Below are positions 48,429 through 56,860 of a DNA stretch of 64,000 nt, in pieces; position 1 is the first letter of the stretch; the number at the start of each line of letters is the position of its first letter. Source of the DNA: Streptomyces gossypii (GTDB lineage Bacteria; Actinomycetota; Actinomycetes; Streptomycetales; Streptomycetaceae); contig NZ_JAJAGO010000006.1 of assembly GCF_025165795.1 (NCBI RefSeq), positions 399,330 to 463,329 of the forward strand. The letters are read 5' to 3'. The translations under genes and the position numbers were made by a program. The notes under the pieces are model-generated. The model ran no database searches, was not told the DNA's origin, and saw nothing but the letters and a program-made list of their open reading frames with translations.

Positions 48429-48463
48429 CGACCTGGTGCACCGGCTGCCGTGCCCCAGGTCGT
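48428..48463 (+). terminator. hairpin beginning at the GNAT gene stop codon
   Basis: Arms acgacctgg (48428-48436) and ccaggtcgt (48455-48463), with an inner gcac/gtgc stem after one mismatch, about 13 bp in all. The last base of the TGA stop is the first base of the stem. Confidence 0.7.
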
Positions 48464-48545
48464 GAGCTCCCGGCCCGAACGGATCCTTCTGCTTTTCCGC
48501 CTCGATCCCGGGGGATTGTCAGCGGCGGCGCCTACGGTGTCGGGT

Positions 48546-49733
48546 ATGAAACCCGAGTTCTCTCTCTCCGCCGATGAGGCCCGCCGTATCGCCCTGCGCG
48601 CCCAGGGGCTGCTAGGACAGGCCCGGCCCGATCGCCGGGCAGGGGTGCGCGGGGTGCTCCGGCGCCTGGGCGCGGTGCAGCTGGACACCATCTCGGTGCT
48701 GGCCCGCTCGCACGAGCTGGTCGCCTACGCACGGCTCGGCCCGGTGGGCCGGGCGGCGGTGGAGTCGGCGTACTGGAGCGGCGGTCGCTCGTTCGAGTAC
48801 TGGTCGCACGCGGCCTGCATCCTGCCGGTCGAGGAGTGGCCGCACTTCGCCTTCCGGCGGCGCGCGATGCGGGCGCGGGGTCACCGCTGGCACCAGCTGG
48901 CGGACCGGGAGGGCGCCTGCGCCGTGGTGCGGGACCGCCTCAAGGCGGAGGGCCCGCTGACCACCACGGAGCTGGGCGGCGGGAAGAACGGCGGCGAGTG
49001 GTTCGACTGGTCCGAGACGAAGATCGCGGTGGAGTGGCTGCTGGACACCGGTGAGGTGGTGTGCACCGAGCGGCGCGGCTGGAAGCGGGTGTACGACCTG
49101 ACGGAGCGCGCGATCCCGGACGACCTGCTGCACGACGACCTCGGCGACCGGGAGTGTGTGCGCCGGCTGGTGGCCCAGGCGGGCGCCGCGATGGGCGTCG
49201 CCACCGAGGCGGATCTGGCCGATTATCACCGTCTGAAGAGGGAGCAGGTGGTCTCGGTCCTGGGCGATTCGGGGCTTGTTCCGGTGGAGGTGGCGGGCTG
49301 GGGGCGTCCCGCCTGGGCCGATCCGGCAGCCCTCGCGACTCCCGCCCGCGGCCACCACCGTACGACGCTGCTCTCGCCCTTCGACTCGCTGGTCTGGGAC
49401 CGGCCGCGCACTCAGCGGATATTCGGCTTCACGCACCGGTTGGAGGCGTATGTGCCCAGGCCGAAGCGGGTGCACGGCTATTTCGCGATGCCGCTGCTCG
49501 CGGGCGGGAAGCTGCGGGGGCGCGTCGATCCGGCCCGTGAGGGCACGACCCTCGTGGCCCGCCAGCTCTCCCTGAGCGGTCCGGGTGCCGTGCAGCCCAT
49601 GGCCCGGGCGCTCGCCGGGGCGGCCTCCTGGACGGGCTGCACCCAGGTGCGGCTGGAGCGGGTGACGGCGGCGGAGCTGCGGGAACCGCTGGCCGCGGAG
49701 ATCGGGCGCGCCCTGGACTCCGCGGCGGACTGA
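48546..49733 (+). CDS. YcaQ/AlkX-type DNA glycosylase (HTH_42 family)
   Basis: A 395-aa winged-helix protein of the HTH_42 superfamily, which contains bacterial glycosylases that unhook alkylated bases and DNA interstrand crosslinks (AlkZ, YcaQ). The catalytic motif is read as QLD at 45-47 in GAVQLDTISVLARSHELV, the Q-x-D form of YcaQ rather than the Q-x-Q form of AlkZ. Later blocks SRSFEYW-like GGRSFEYWSHAACILP and LLSPFDSLVWDR are family hallmarks. ATG 48546 is chosen because conserved sequence begins there. It probably protects DNA from alkylating agents, including natural products. Confidence 0.85.
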   Translation: MKPEFSLSADEARRIALRAQGLLGQARPDRRAGVRGVLRRLGAVQLDTISVLARSHELVAYARLGPVGRAAVESAYWSGGRSFEYWSHAACILPVEEWPHFAFRRRAMRARGHRWHQLADREGACAVVRDRLKAEGPLTTTELGGGKNGGEWFDWSETKIAVEWLLDTGEVVCTERRGWKRVYDLTERAIPDDLLHDDLGDRECVRRLVAQAGAAMGVATEADLADYHRLKREQVVSVLGDSGLVPVEVAGWGRPAWADPAALATPARGHHRTTLLSPFDSLVWDRPRTQRIFGFTHRLEAYVPRPKRVHGYFAMPLLAGGKLRGRVDPAREGTTLVARQLSLSGPGAVQPMARALAGAASWTGCTQVRLERVTAAELREPLAAEIGRALDSAAD

Positions 49734-49758
49734 CACCGGCTCGCGGCCGGAGCCGGGG

Positions 49759-50508
49759 TCACCGGATTTCGAGGATCTTCTCCCGCATCGCGTAGACCAC
49801 GGCCTCCATCCGGGAGTGCAGCTGAAGCTTCTCCAGGATGTTGCGGACGTGGTTCTTCACGGTGTTCTCGCTGATGAAGAGCTCTTTGGCGATGTCGCGG
49901 TTGTTCATCCCGGTGGCGACCAGCTTCAGCACCTCCAGCTCCCGCTCGGTCAGCCGGGGAGCGGGGACGAGCTTGCTCTCGTCCGTGCGCTGGATCATGG
50001 ACTTGAACTCGGTGAGCAGCTTCGCCGCCATCGAGGGGCTGATCTGGGACTGGCCGTCGGCGACGGCTCTGATCGCCGTGGAGACCTCGTCCGTGGAGAT
50101 CTCCTTGAGCAGATAGCCGGTTGCGCCCGCCTTGATCGCGTCGTAGAGATCCGCTTCCTCATCGCTGATCGTCAGCATGATGATCTTCGCGCTGGGTGCG
50201 ACCTCCTTGATGGAGGTGCACGCCTCGATGCCGCCGCGCTTGGGCATCCGCACATCCATCAGCACGATGTCGGGCAGCAGGTCAGCGGCCTTGTCGACCG
50301 CTTCGGCGCCGTCCCCCGCCTCGCCGATGACCTGGATGTCCTCCTCCTGCGCCAGCACGATCTCCAGCCCGCGCCGGAACAGCGCGTGATCGTCCACGAC
50401 GAGCACCCGAATGGGCTCCTTGACCGGATCGCACGCACCGGACGCGTGCCCCGACGGATCCTCTCCGGTCCCGGGCACGGGCATCACGGGCCCGAAGCTG
50501 TCCGCCAT
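49759..50508 (-). CDS. NarL/LuxR family response regulator
   Basis: A 249-aa DNA-binding response regulator. ATG 50508 follows GGGGGAGG. A 32-residue variable leader precedes the receiver domain with RVLVVDDH and phospho-acceptor Asp85 in IVLMDVRMP; Thr and Lys switch residues are in MLTISD and LLKEIS. The C-terminal LuxR helix-turn-helix (about 183-249) reads [36 protein letters not shown]. No sensor kinase is adjacent, so it is an orphan here. It is convergent with the glycosylase gene and downstream of hpf. Confidence 0.92.
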   Translation of the reverse strand: MADSFGPVMPVPGTGEDPSGHASGACDPVKEPIRVLVVDDHALFRRGLEIVLAQEEDIQVIGEAGDGAEAVDKAADLLPDIVLMDVRMPKRGGIEACTSIKEVAPSAKIIMLTISDEEADLYDAIKAGATGYLLKEISTDEVSTAIRAVADGQSQISPSMAAKLLTEFKSMIQRTDESKLVPAPRLTERELEVLKLVATGMNNRDIAKELFISENTVKNHVRNILEKLQLHSRMEAVVYAMREKILEIR

Positions 50509-50637
50509 CGTTCCTCCCCCAGCAGGCTGTGCCGCGGCAACCGGACCGCGCACGGCGCCGGTTGGCGGTGAGGCCATGATTCCATGCCCGCGCCCCCGAC
50601 CGGGCCCAGGACCCGGCCGGGGGCGCGATCGCGCCGG

Positions 50638-51333
50638 TCATCCTCCGAGGGCACCGCCCGCGCCGGGGGGCGCCTGCTCCGCGAAGGGGTCCTGTTCCAG
50701 ATGGATCACGCCGTAGTCGTATCCGTGCCGCCGGTAGACGACGCTCGGCTGTTTGTTCTCGGAGTCAACGAACAGATAGAAGTCATGACCTACCAGCTCC
50801 ATCTCGTAGAGCGCCTGGTCGAGAGTCATGGGGGCGGCCGCGTGGGTCTTCTCGCGGACCACGAGGGGCCCCTCGCCCTGCACCTCCAGCGGTCCCACCT
50901 TGGTGATCGCCGGCCGTCCGGAGTCCGAAGGCTCGGCCTTCGCGGCGGCCGCGTCCAGTTCGCCGTTGAGTTCCGCTGCCAGGTGGGCGGTCGCCGCCGC
51001 CACGCTTACCGGCGCGCGGCCACCCGCGCGGTGCACCCGGCGCTTGTCGTGCTGCTTGCGCAGCCGCGCCTCCAGCTTGCCGGCCGCCAGATCCAGCGCC
51101 GCGTAGGGATCGGACGCCGCGGCCTCTGCCCGGATGACGGGCCCTCGCGTGCGCAGAGTGATCTCCACCCTGTCGGAGCGGTCGGCCTGCCGGGGGTTGT
51201 GTTCCTTGGAGACCTCGACATCGAGGTTGATCACCTTGCCGTCGAGCTTCTGGATCTTCTCCAGTTTCTCGGCCACGTGCTTGCGGAACCTGTCCGGTAC
51301 CTCTGTCTTTCGGCCCTTGACGACGATGTCCAC
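50638..51333 (-). CDS. hpf: ribosome hibernation promoting factor, long form
   Basis: Long HPF dimerises 70S ribosomes into inactive 100S particles in stationary phase or stress. GTG 51333, with GGAG 7 bases upstream, gives 231 aa beginning VDIVVKGRKTEVPDRFRKHV. The N-terminal domain (about 1-105) is the YfiA fold; a variable linker follows. The C-terminal dimerisation domain (about 172-225) reads PMTLDQALYEMELVGHDFYLFVDSENKQPSVVYRRHGYDYGVI. The longer frame upstream passes through the leader region and is not protein-like. Confidence 0.94.
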   Translation of the reverse strand: MDIVVKGRKTEVPDRFRKHVAEKLEKIQKLDGKVINLDVEVSKEHNPRQADRSDRVEITLRTRGPVIRAEAAASDPYAALDLAAGKLEARLRKQHDKRRVHRAGGRAPVSVAAATAHLAAELNGELDAAAAKAEPSDSGRPAITKVGPLEVQGEGPLVVREKTHAAAPMTLDQALYEMELVGHDFYLFVDSENKQPSVVYRRHGYDYGVIHLEQDPFAEQAPPGAGGALGG

Positions 51334-51636
51334 GCAGAACTCCGTTCCCGGAGCGCTCCGCGCGTTCGAGCGGAACGCATCCGTTGTGCACTGACGCCGG
51401 AGGCTTGCGGTGAACCACAAGCGACTTCCGGCATAACGTCGGGTTGCGGCTTTCACCTCCTCCTCCCCCAAGCGGAAGATCGTCACCCCACTCGAACGTA
51501 CCTCCAGTCGGGGATGCTGGGCACCCCCTACCCGGACGTACCTCCATTCAAGGCACTCGATCTCCGGTACCACCCGTAACGAGCCGTGATCTGCGCGAGT
51601 TCCGGCGGGCTGCCGCCCGGCACCGGAAACGCACGG
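51334..51636. promoter_or_regulatory. upstream region of hpf
   Basis: About 303 bp, no gene. The 11-mer acgtacctcca occurs at 51496-51506 and 51536-51546, 40 bp apart, close to four helical turns, and may be paired activator or sigma-factor sites for hpf. A bulged hairpin at 51600-51628 follows the comF-like stop. Confidence 0.5.
51600..51628 (-). terminator. hairpin after the ComF-like gene
   Basis: Outer stem ttccgg/ccggaa and inner stem cgggc/gcccg with a 3-base bulge, 9 bases beyond the stop codon. Confidence 0.55.
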
Positions 51637-52332
51637 TCAGCGCCGGGAACGCACCGCGATCACCGCTGCCACCGGTCTGCGCCCCGCCACCGCGTCGACG
51701 GCACGCGCCGCTTCCGCCAGCGAGGCTCCCGTCGTCATCAAGTCGTCAACCAGCACCACCTCCGCCGCTGCCAGCGGCGTTCCGGAACCCGGTACCGCCT
51801 CCAGAGCACCGTCGAGATTCCGCAGGCGCTGCCCCGCCGCCAGCCCCGACTGGTCCGCCACCGGGCGGCGTTGCCGCAGCGCCGTCAGCACCCGGGTGGG
51901 CGTTCCGCCGCGCCGCAGCTGCCCGGCGGCGGCCAGCGCGATCCGCCGCACCGGGTCGTGGCCACGCCCTGCCACCGCCCGGCGTGCCGAGGGCACGGGC
52001 ACGAGCGTCACCGGAGCTGCGCCGTCCGCACGGCCACCGACGGCGGCACGCACCGCGCGCGCCAGCAGCCCGCCCAGCGGCGCCGCGAGCCGCAGCGCCC
52101 CGCGCTCCTTGTGGGCCAGCAGCACGGCCCGCACCTCGTCCGCGTAACCGACCGCCGCGTGGACCGGGGGCAGCCCGGACGGCGCCGGGGAGGGGCGCAC
52201 ACGCCATGCCTCCGCCTCGCCGAGCCTGCCGCGGCAGTCCTCACACAGGGGCGACCCGGCGCGCGGAACTCCGCATCCGGCGCAGCCCGCGGGAAGCACC
52301 AGATCCGTCAGCTCCCGCCACAGCGCTCCCAT
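51637..52332 (-). CDS. ComF family phosphoribosyltransferase
   Basis: A 231-aa protein of the ComF/GntX family. The N-terminal zinc knuckle has CAGC and CEDC. The C-terminal phosphoribosyltransferase fold has VTLVPVPSARRAVAGRGHDPV and the PRPP loop VVLVDDLMTTGASL. ComF is needed for DNA uptake in naturally competent bacteria; in Streptomyces its role is unclear. ATG 52332 has GGAGG only one base away, so a start a few codons either side is possible. It follows lpqB on the same strand after a hairpin. Confidence 0.85.
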   Translation of the reverse strand: MGALWRELTDLVLPAGCAGCGVPRAGSPLCEDCRGRLGEAEAWRVRPSPAPSGLPPVHAAVGYADEVRAVLLAHKERGALRLAAPLGGLLARAVRAAVGGRADGAAPVTLVPVPSARRAVAGRGHDPVRRIALAAAGQLRRGGTPTRVLTALRQRRPVADQSGLAAGQRLRNLDGALEAVPGSGTPLAAAEVVLVDDLMTTGASLAEAARAVDAVAGRRPVAAVIAVRSRR

Positions 52333-52390
52333 GCCTCCACTGTCCCAGCAGCGCACCGGGACCGCCATAGCTGTGGACAACTCCGGACAT

Positions 52391-52430
52391 TGACGACCTC
52401 ACCCGCGACAGGGTGCGGCTCAGGTCGTCA
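52391..52430 (-). terminator. hairpin beginning at the lpqB stop codon
   Basis: Arms tgacgacct (52391-52399) and aggtcgtca (52422-52430), plus inner caccc/gggtg. On the minus strand the stem starts with the TGA stop of lpqB. It shares the outer motif acgacct with the hairpin after the GNAT gene. Confidence 0.65.
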
Positions 52431-54254
52431 CCCCGGATAGACGGGCGCGGTGCCCTTGTCCGTCAGCGTCTTCCAGTTCTCGTCCGGCGGCAGCCGCACG
52501 ATCCCGTACGCCGACTCCGCCAGCAGGGGTCTCCCCTCGTCCTCGGACGCCGCCACACCCGTCACGTCGTTGATGCCGGGCAGCGTCGGCTGGTTGGTCG
52601 TCGAACCGTCCGTGCCGACGTACTGGAGCTGCTGCACGCTCTCGGTCTCCCGCCCGACCACCACCAGCTGGCTGTCACCAGCCCAGGAGGTGGCGATCAC
52701 GTCCTCGAACTGGGGTGCGGCGGCCTGCAGTGCGGCGATCTCGATCTGCGGATCGTCCGGGGAGCCCCACCGCTCGACGCGGCCGAGATGCAGCGACCTG
52801 CGGCCGTCCGGCTCCCGCACCCGCACCGCGATGCGCACACCGTCCGAGGAGATTTTCAGCGACTCGACACGTTCGCCCTTGCTCAGGCCCGGGACGTCGA
52901 CCTCCTCCGGCTTCTCCTTGCCGCCGCGCACCCGCAGCAGCCGCGGGTTCCCGGGGTCGCGGTCCGCGATCCACAGATCGCCGAGCCCGTCCCAGCTCGG
53001 TGCGGTCAGCCGGTCCTTCTCCTGGCTGGCCTCGCTGTGCAGCACCGCTTTGCCGAGCTCTCCGCCGTCTTCGAGCGGGGCGACGTAGAGCGAGCGGCCG
53101 TTGAGCGAGACGGCGGCGCCCTGCCGCTCGTCCCGGCTCACCGCGACTGAGCCCATCTCGACCTTCCCGCTGCCCAGCGCGCCTTCGACCACCTTGGTGT
53201 CCTCGCTGGTGGAGGTCAGCGCGGCGACACGGTGCTCGCCGTCGATGAAGTACTGCCGGGCGCCCCGCCCGTTGAGCTTGCCCGGCGCGTAGGACTCCGC
53301 CGCCTCCTGCGAGAGCTCGCACAGGTCGTCTCCACCGGGGCCCTCCAGCGCCACCCGGCTCACCGTGGCGGAGCCCTGGGACTGGACGGAGTGGAGCACC
53401 TGCGCCGCCATCCGTGCGCACTGCGGCCGTGAGGCCCGCGCGCCCCGCGCGTTGAGCCGCACCGTCAGCCGTCCCGAATCGTCGAGCGAGAGGTGCTGCT
53501 TGTCCTTGCCCGCGAGCTCGGTGCCCGCCGGGAACGCGGAGGTGACCACCGGTTCGAGCCAGTCCGTCGGCCCTTCGATCAGCGCCTCCACCGTCTCGGT
53601 CACCGGGTCGATCCGGCCGCGCACATAGACCGGGTCGGCCACCAGCACGTCCTCGCCCCGCGACACCGCCTCGGCGTCCGCTCCCAGTCGCGCGTAGTAG
53701 TAGACGTTGACGGAACGGTAGATGCGCTCGAAGTCGGACTCGCTGAGGATGACGCCGTCCGGCAGCTTGTCGATCCGCCACCCCTCCTTGAGCTTGGTCA
53801 GGTGGAACCGCTCGTCGTAGTCACCGTCCTCCGAGTCGTAGCTGTGCTTGCTGTCGACGATGGCCGTACGGCGGCCACCCACCTCGACCGTGTAGCCGCG
53901 CCCCTCACCGCCGTCCCGCTGCGAGGCTCCCGGATTGGGCCCTGCGGTGACCACCGTGGTCCGCTGAAACGGGTCCCACTTCTTCGCGGCCTCCTCGGTG
54001 AGGTACTCGCTGGCGGTCGCGTACCGCGGCTCGTCGCTCGTCGTCGCCTCCAGGAAGCCGCGGACGATCTCCTGCGGTCCCTCGCCCTTCTGCGGGCTCA
54101 CCCCGAAGACACGCACACGGGACTCGCCTTCGGTCCGGTGCGAGGAGTCGACGCGGTCGACCTTCCCGCCGGAGGGCATCGACGCGCAGCCGGACAGCAG
54201 CAGTACGCCGGCCATCAGCAGCACTCCGGCCGTTCGACGGCGTTCAGCGCGCAT
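52428..54254 (-). CDS. lpqB: lipoprotein LpqB, accessory to MtrAB
   Basis: A 608-aa lipoprotein that binds the outside of the MtrB sensor and tunes MtrAB signalling in actinobacteria. ATG 54254 has AAGGGAAGGGG upstream and overlaps the mtrB stop by 11 bases. The signal peptide ends LLLSGC with the lipidated Cys at about 22, then MPSGG. A GerMN domain (about 190-330) and a C-terminal beta-propeller (about 350-608, with SLNGRSLYVAPLEDGG and LWIADRDPGNPRLL) follow, the standard LpqB layout. Confidence 0.95.
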   Translation of the reverse strand: MRAERRRTAGVLLMAGVLLLSGCASMPSGGKVDRVDSSHRTEGESRVRVFGVSPQKGEGPQEIVRGFLEATTSDEPRYATASEYLTEEAAKKWDPFQRTTVVTAGPNPGASQRDGGEGRGYTVEVGGRRTAIVDSKHSYDSEDGDYDERFHLTKLKEGWRIDKLPDGVILSESDFERIYRSVNVYYYARLGADAEAVSRGEDVLVADPVYVRGRIDPVTETVEALIEGPTDWLEPVVTSAFPAGTELAGKDKQHLSLDDSGRLTVRLNARGARASRPQCARMAAQVLHSVQSQGSATVSRVALEGPGGDDLCELSQEAAESYAPGKLNGRGARQYFIDGEHRVAALTSTSEDTKVVEGALGSGKVEMGSVAVSRDERQGAAVSLNGRSLYVAPLEDGGELGKAVLHSEASQEKDRLTAPSWDGLGDLWIADRDPGNPRLLRVRGGKEKPEEVDVPGLSKGERVESLKISSDGVRIAVRVREPDGRRSLHLGRVERWGSPDDPQIEIAALQAAAPQFEDVIATSWAGDSQLVVVGRETESVQQLQYVGTDGSTTNQPTLPGINDVTGVAASEDEGRPLLAESAYGIVRLPPDENWKTLTDKGTAPVYPG

Positions 54255-56181
54255 CGCCGGGGCCCCTTCCCTTGTCTTGGCCGGCACCAGGTGCCGCAGT
54301 CGTCCGTGCCTCAGTCGTCCGTGCCTCAGTCGCACCCGCCGGGACCCGGGTGTGAGCGGGCAGCGCACCGTCCACATCGCGCTTCCGGCGCGAGTCGGCG
54401 GGCTCCAGCGGGATCGGGGAGCCGCGCAGCGTCTCGCCGACCGTGCTGGGCAGCGTGAGCCGGAACTGGGATCCGCCGCCCGGCTCCCCCCACGCGTGCA
54501 GCGAGCCGCCGTGCAGTCTTGCGTCCTCGACGGCGATCGAGAGGCCCAGTCCGGAGCCGCCGGTCGTACGGGCCCGTGCGGGGTCCGCGCGCCAGAAGCG
54601 GTTGAAGACCCGGTTGACCTCGCCCGGCTTCAGGCCGACCCCGTAGTCCCGTACGGCCACGGCGACCGCGCCGCCGCCCGAGGCGAGCCGGATGATCACG
54701 TCACGGCCCTCGCCGTGCTCGATGGCGTTGTCGAGGAGATTGCGCAGCACCCGCTCGATACGGCGCCCGTCCGCCTCGGCCACGACCGGCTCCGCGTCGC
54801 CGAAGATGATCACTCGGCTGCCCTTGCGCTCGGCGAGCGGCTCGCAGCCGTCCACCACCCGCCGGACCACATCACGCAGATCGGTCGGATCGGCCTCCAG
54901 CGCTGCGGCGCCCGCGTCGAACCGGCTGATCTCCAGCAGGTCACCCAGCAGCGACTCGAAGCGGTCCAGCTGCCCGAGCAGCAGTTCGGCGGAGCGCGCG
55001 GTCGCGGCGTCGAAGTCGGCACGGCCCGCGTGGATCACGTCGGCCGCCATCCGGACCGTCGTCAGCGGGGTGCGCAGTTCGTGCGAGACGTCGGAGACGA
55101 AACGCCGCTGCATCCGGGAGAGGCCCTCCAGCTGCTGGATCTTCACCTGGAGGTTCTGCGCCATCTTGTTGAACGCCTCGCCGAGCCGCGCGATGTCGTC
55201 CTCGCCGGTGACCTTCATCCGCTCCTGGAGACGGCCGGCGGCGAGCCGCTCGGAGATCCCGGCGGCCATCCGTACCGGTGTGACGACCTGCCGGACCACC
55301 AGCCAGGCGATGGCGCCCAGCAGCACCACCACGAAGACGCCCGCGGTGACCAGCGTGCCCTTGACCAGGCTGAGCGTCTCCTCCTCCTGGCTGAAGGGGA
55401 AGACGTAGTAGAGCTGGTACGGATTGCCGCTGGCGTCCGTGACCCGCTTGCCGACGATCAGTCCGGGCTCGGTGCCGCCGCTCTTGCGGTGCAGATCCGC
55501 GTACCGCTGAAAGGTGCCGTGCTGCTTGTCCATCGCCTCGCGCACGTCCGCCGGGATGGTCTCCTCCGGGAGGATGTCGCCGGTGGCGCGCGAGCCCTTC
55601 AGCCGCGCGTCGGCGTTGCCCAGGATGGGGATCTCGTCCCGCTCGGAGCTGAGCACGACGACCGAGTAGACGCCCTGCCCGCCGCTGGCCAGCTGCTCCA
55701 TCAGGCTGTTCAGCCACGTCCCGGCGGACTGGGCGCTGCTGTTCGGGGCGGCTGTCTCGCCCTCCCCCGAGCCTCGGCGGTTGTCCTTGTCGGCGGCTTG
55801 CTGGGCGAACGCGAAACCGCCCTTCGCCTGACTCTGCGCGGTCTGCTCCTTCGCCTCGAGCAGACCGTTCCGCACCTGGCCGGTGACGACTATGCCCAGC
55901 AGCAGGACCACTCCGAGCGACATCAGCAGAGTGGCCGCGACGACCCTCAGCTGCAGGTTGCGGCGCCACAGCCGCATAGCGGGCAGCAGCGGACGCCGCA
56001 CCAGGCGCACGAACATCCGGAAGACGGGATGCGCACGGGTCCCCGTGGCGCCCTCGGGCAGCAGCCCGTCGGAGAAGAATCCGGCAGCGGGCTTCAGCCG
56101 CCCGAGCCTCGAGGACTCGCGCGGCTGGCCCCCAGTGCCGTCCCCGTCCTTACGCGGGGAGGCACCGCCACTGCCGGACAT
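54244..56181 (-). CDS. mtrB: sensor histidine kinase MtrB
   Basis: Transmembrane sensor of the MtrAB two-component system, which in actinobacteria controls cell wall, osmotic and developmental genes. 645 aa. TM1 at about 75-95 and TM2 at about 275-297 flank an extracytoplasmic sensor domain; a HAMP domain follows. The phospho-acceptor His lies in FVSDVSHELRTPLTTVRM near residue 367. ATPase motifs are NLLDNAIEHG, DYGVGLKPGE and GGSGLGLSI. Tail of about 60 residues is low complexity. It starts one base after the mtrA stop. Confidence 0.95.
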   Translation of the reverse strand: MSGSGGASPRKDGDGTGGQPRESSRLGRLKPAAGFFSDGLLPEGATGTRAHPVFRMFVRLVRRPLLPAMRLWRRNLQLRVVAATLLMSLGVVLLLGIVVTGQVRNGLLEAKEQTAQSQAKGGFAFAQQAADKDNRRGSGEGETAAPNSSAQSAGTWLNSLMEQLASGGQGVYSVVVLSSERDEIPILGNADARLKGSRATGDILPEETIPADVREAMDKQHGTFQRYADLHRKSGGTEPGLIVGKRVTDASGNPYQLYYVFPFSQEEETLSLVKGTLVTAGVFVVVLLGAIAWLVVRQVVTPVRMAAGISERLAAGRLQERMKVTGEDDIARLGEAFNKMAQNLQVKIQQLEGLSRMQRRFVSDVSHELRTPLTTVRMAADVIHAGRADFDAATARSAELLLGQLDRFESLLGDLLEISRFDAGAAALEADPTDLRDVVRRVVDGCEPLAERKGSRVIIFGDAEPVVAEADGRRIERVLRNLLDNAIEHGEGRDVIIRLASGGGAVAVAVRDYGVGLKPGEVNRVFNRFWRADPARARTTGGSGLGLSIAVEDARLHGGSLHAWGEPGGGSQFRLTLPSTVGETLRGSPIPLEPADSRRKRDVDGALPAHTRVPAGATEARTTEARTTAAPGAGQDKGRGPGDAR

Positions 56182-56182
56182 G

Positions 56183-56860
56183 TCAGCCAGGTCCAGCCTT
56201 GTACCCCACGCCGCGAACGGTGACCACGATCTCCGGCCGCTCCGGATCCCGCTCCACCTTCGACCGCAGCCGCTGGACGTGCACGTTCACCAACCGTGTG
56301 TCCGCCGCGTGGCGATAGCCCCACACCTGCTCCAGGAGTACCTCACGCGTGAAGACCTGCCACGGTTTGCGGGCGAGCGCCACCAGCAGATCGAACTCCA
56401 GCGGGGTCAGCGCGATCGACTGGCCCTCCCGCTTCACCGAGTGACCGGCGACGTCGATCACCAGGTCACCGATGGCCAGCTGCTCCGGCGCCGGCTCCTC
56501 GGACCTCCTCAGCCGGGCCCGGATACGGGCGACCAGCTCCTTGGGTTTGAACGGTTTGACGATGTAGTCGTCCGTGCCGGACTCCAGCCCGACCACCACA
56601 TCCACGGTGTCCGTCTTGGCGGTCAGCATGACCACCGGCACCCCGGACTCCGCCCTGATCAATCGGCACACCTCTATGCCATCCCGCCCTGGCAGCATCA
56701 AATCGAGCAGCACAAGGTCGGGTTTGGTCTCGCGGAAGGCGGCGAGCGCCTTGTCTCCGTCCGAGACGAACGACGGTTCAAAGCCTTCGCCGCGCAGCAC
56801 GATGCCAAGCATCTCTGCCAGTGCGGTGTCGTCGTCGACGACAAGGACGCGTCCCTTCAT
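56183..56860 (-). CDS. mtrA: response regulator MtrA
   Basis: A 225-aa OmpR-type regulator. Receiver domain with VVDDD, phospho-acceptor Asp53 in LLDLMLPGRDG, Thr in MLTAK and Lys in IVKPFKPKEL. The C-terminal winged helix begins about 130 and reads ALTPLEFDLLVALARKPWQVFTREVLLEQVWGY. MtrA is a global regulator of Streptomyces development and antibiotic genes (established). ATG 56860 overlaps the mtnA stop by 4 bases, so mtnA-mtrA-mtrB-lpqB are translationally linked. Confidence 0.97.
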   Translation of the reverse strand: MKGRVLVVDDDTALAEMLGIVLRGEGFEPSFVSDGDKALAAFRETKPDLVLLDLMLPGRDGIEVCRLIRAESGVPVVMLTAKTDTVDVVVGLESGTDDYIVKPFKPKELVARIRARLRRSEEPAPEQLAIGDLVIDVAGHSVKREGQSIALTPLEFDLLVALARKPWQVFTREVLLEQVWGYRHAADTRLVNVHVQRLRSKVERDPERPEIVVTVRGVGYKAGPG

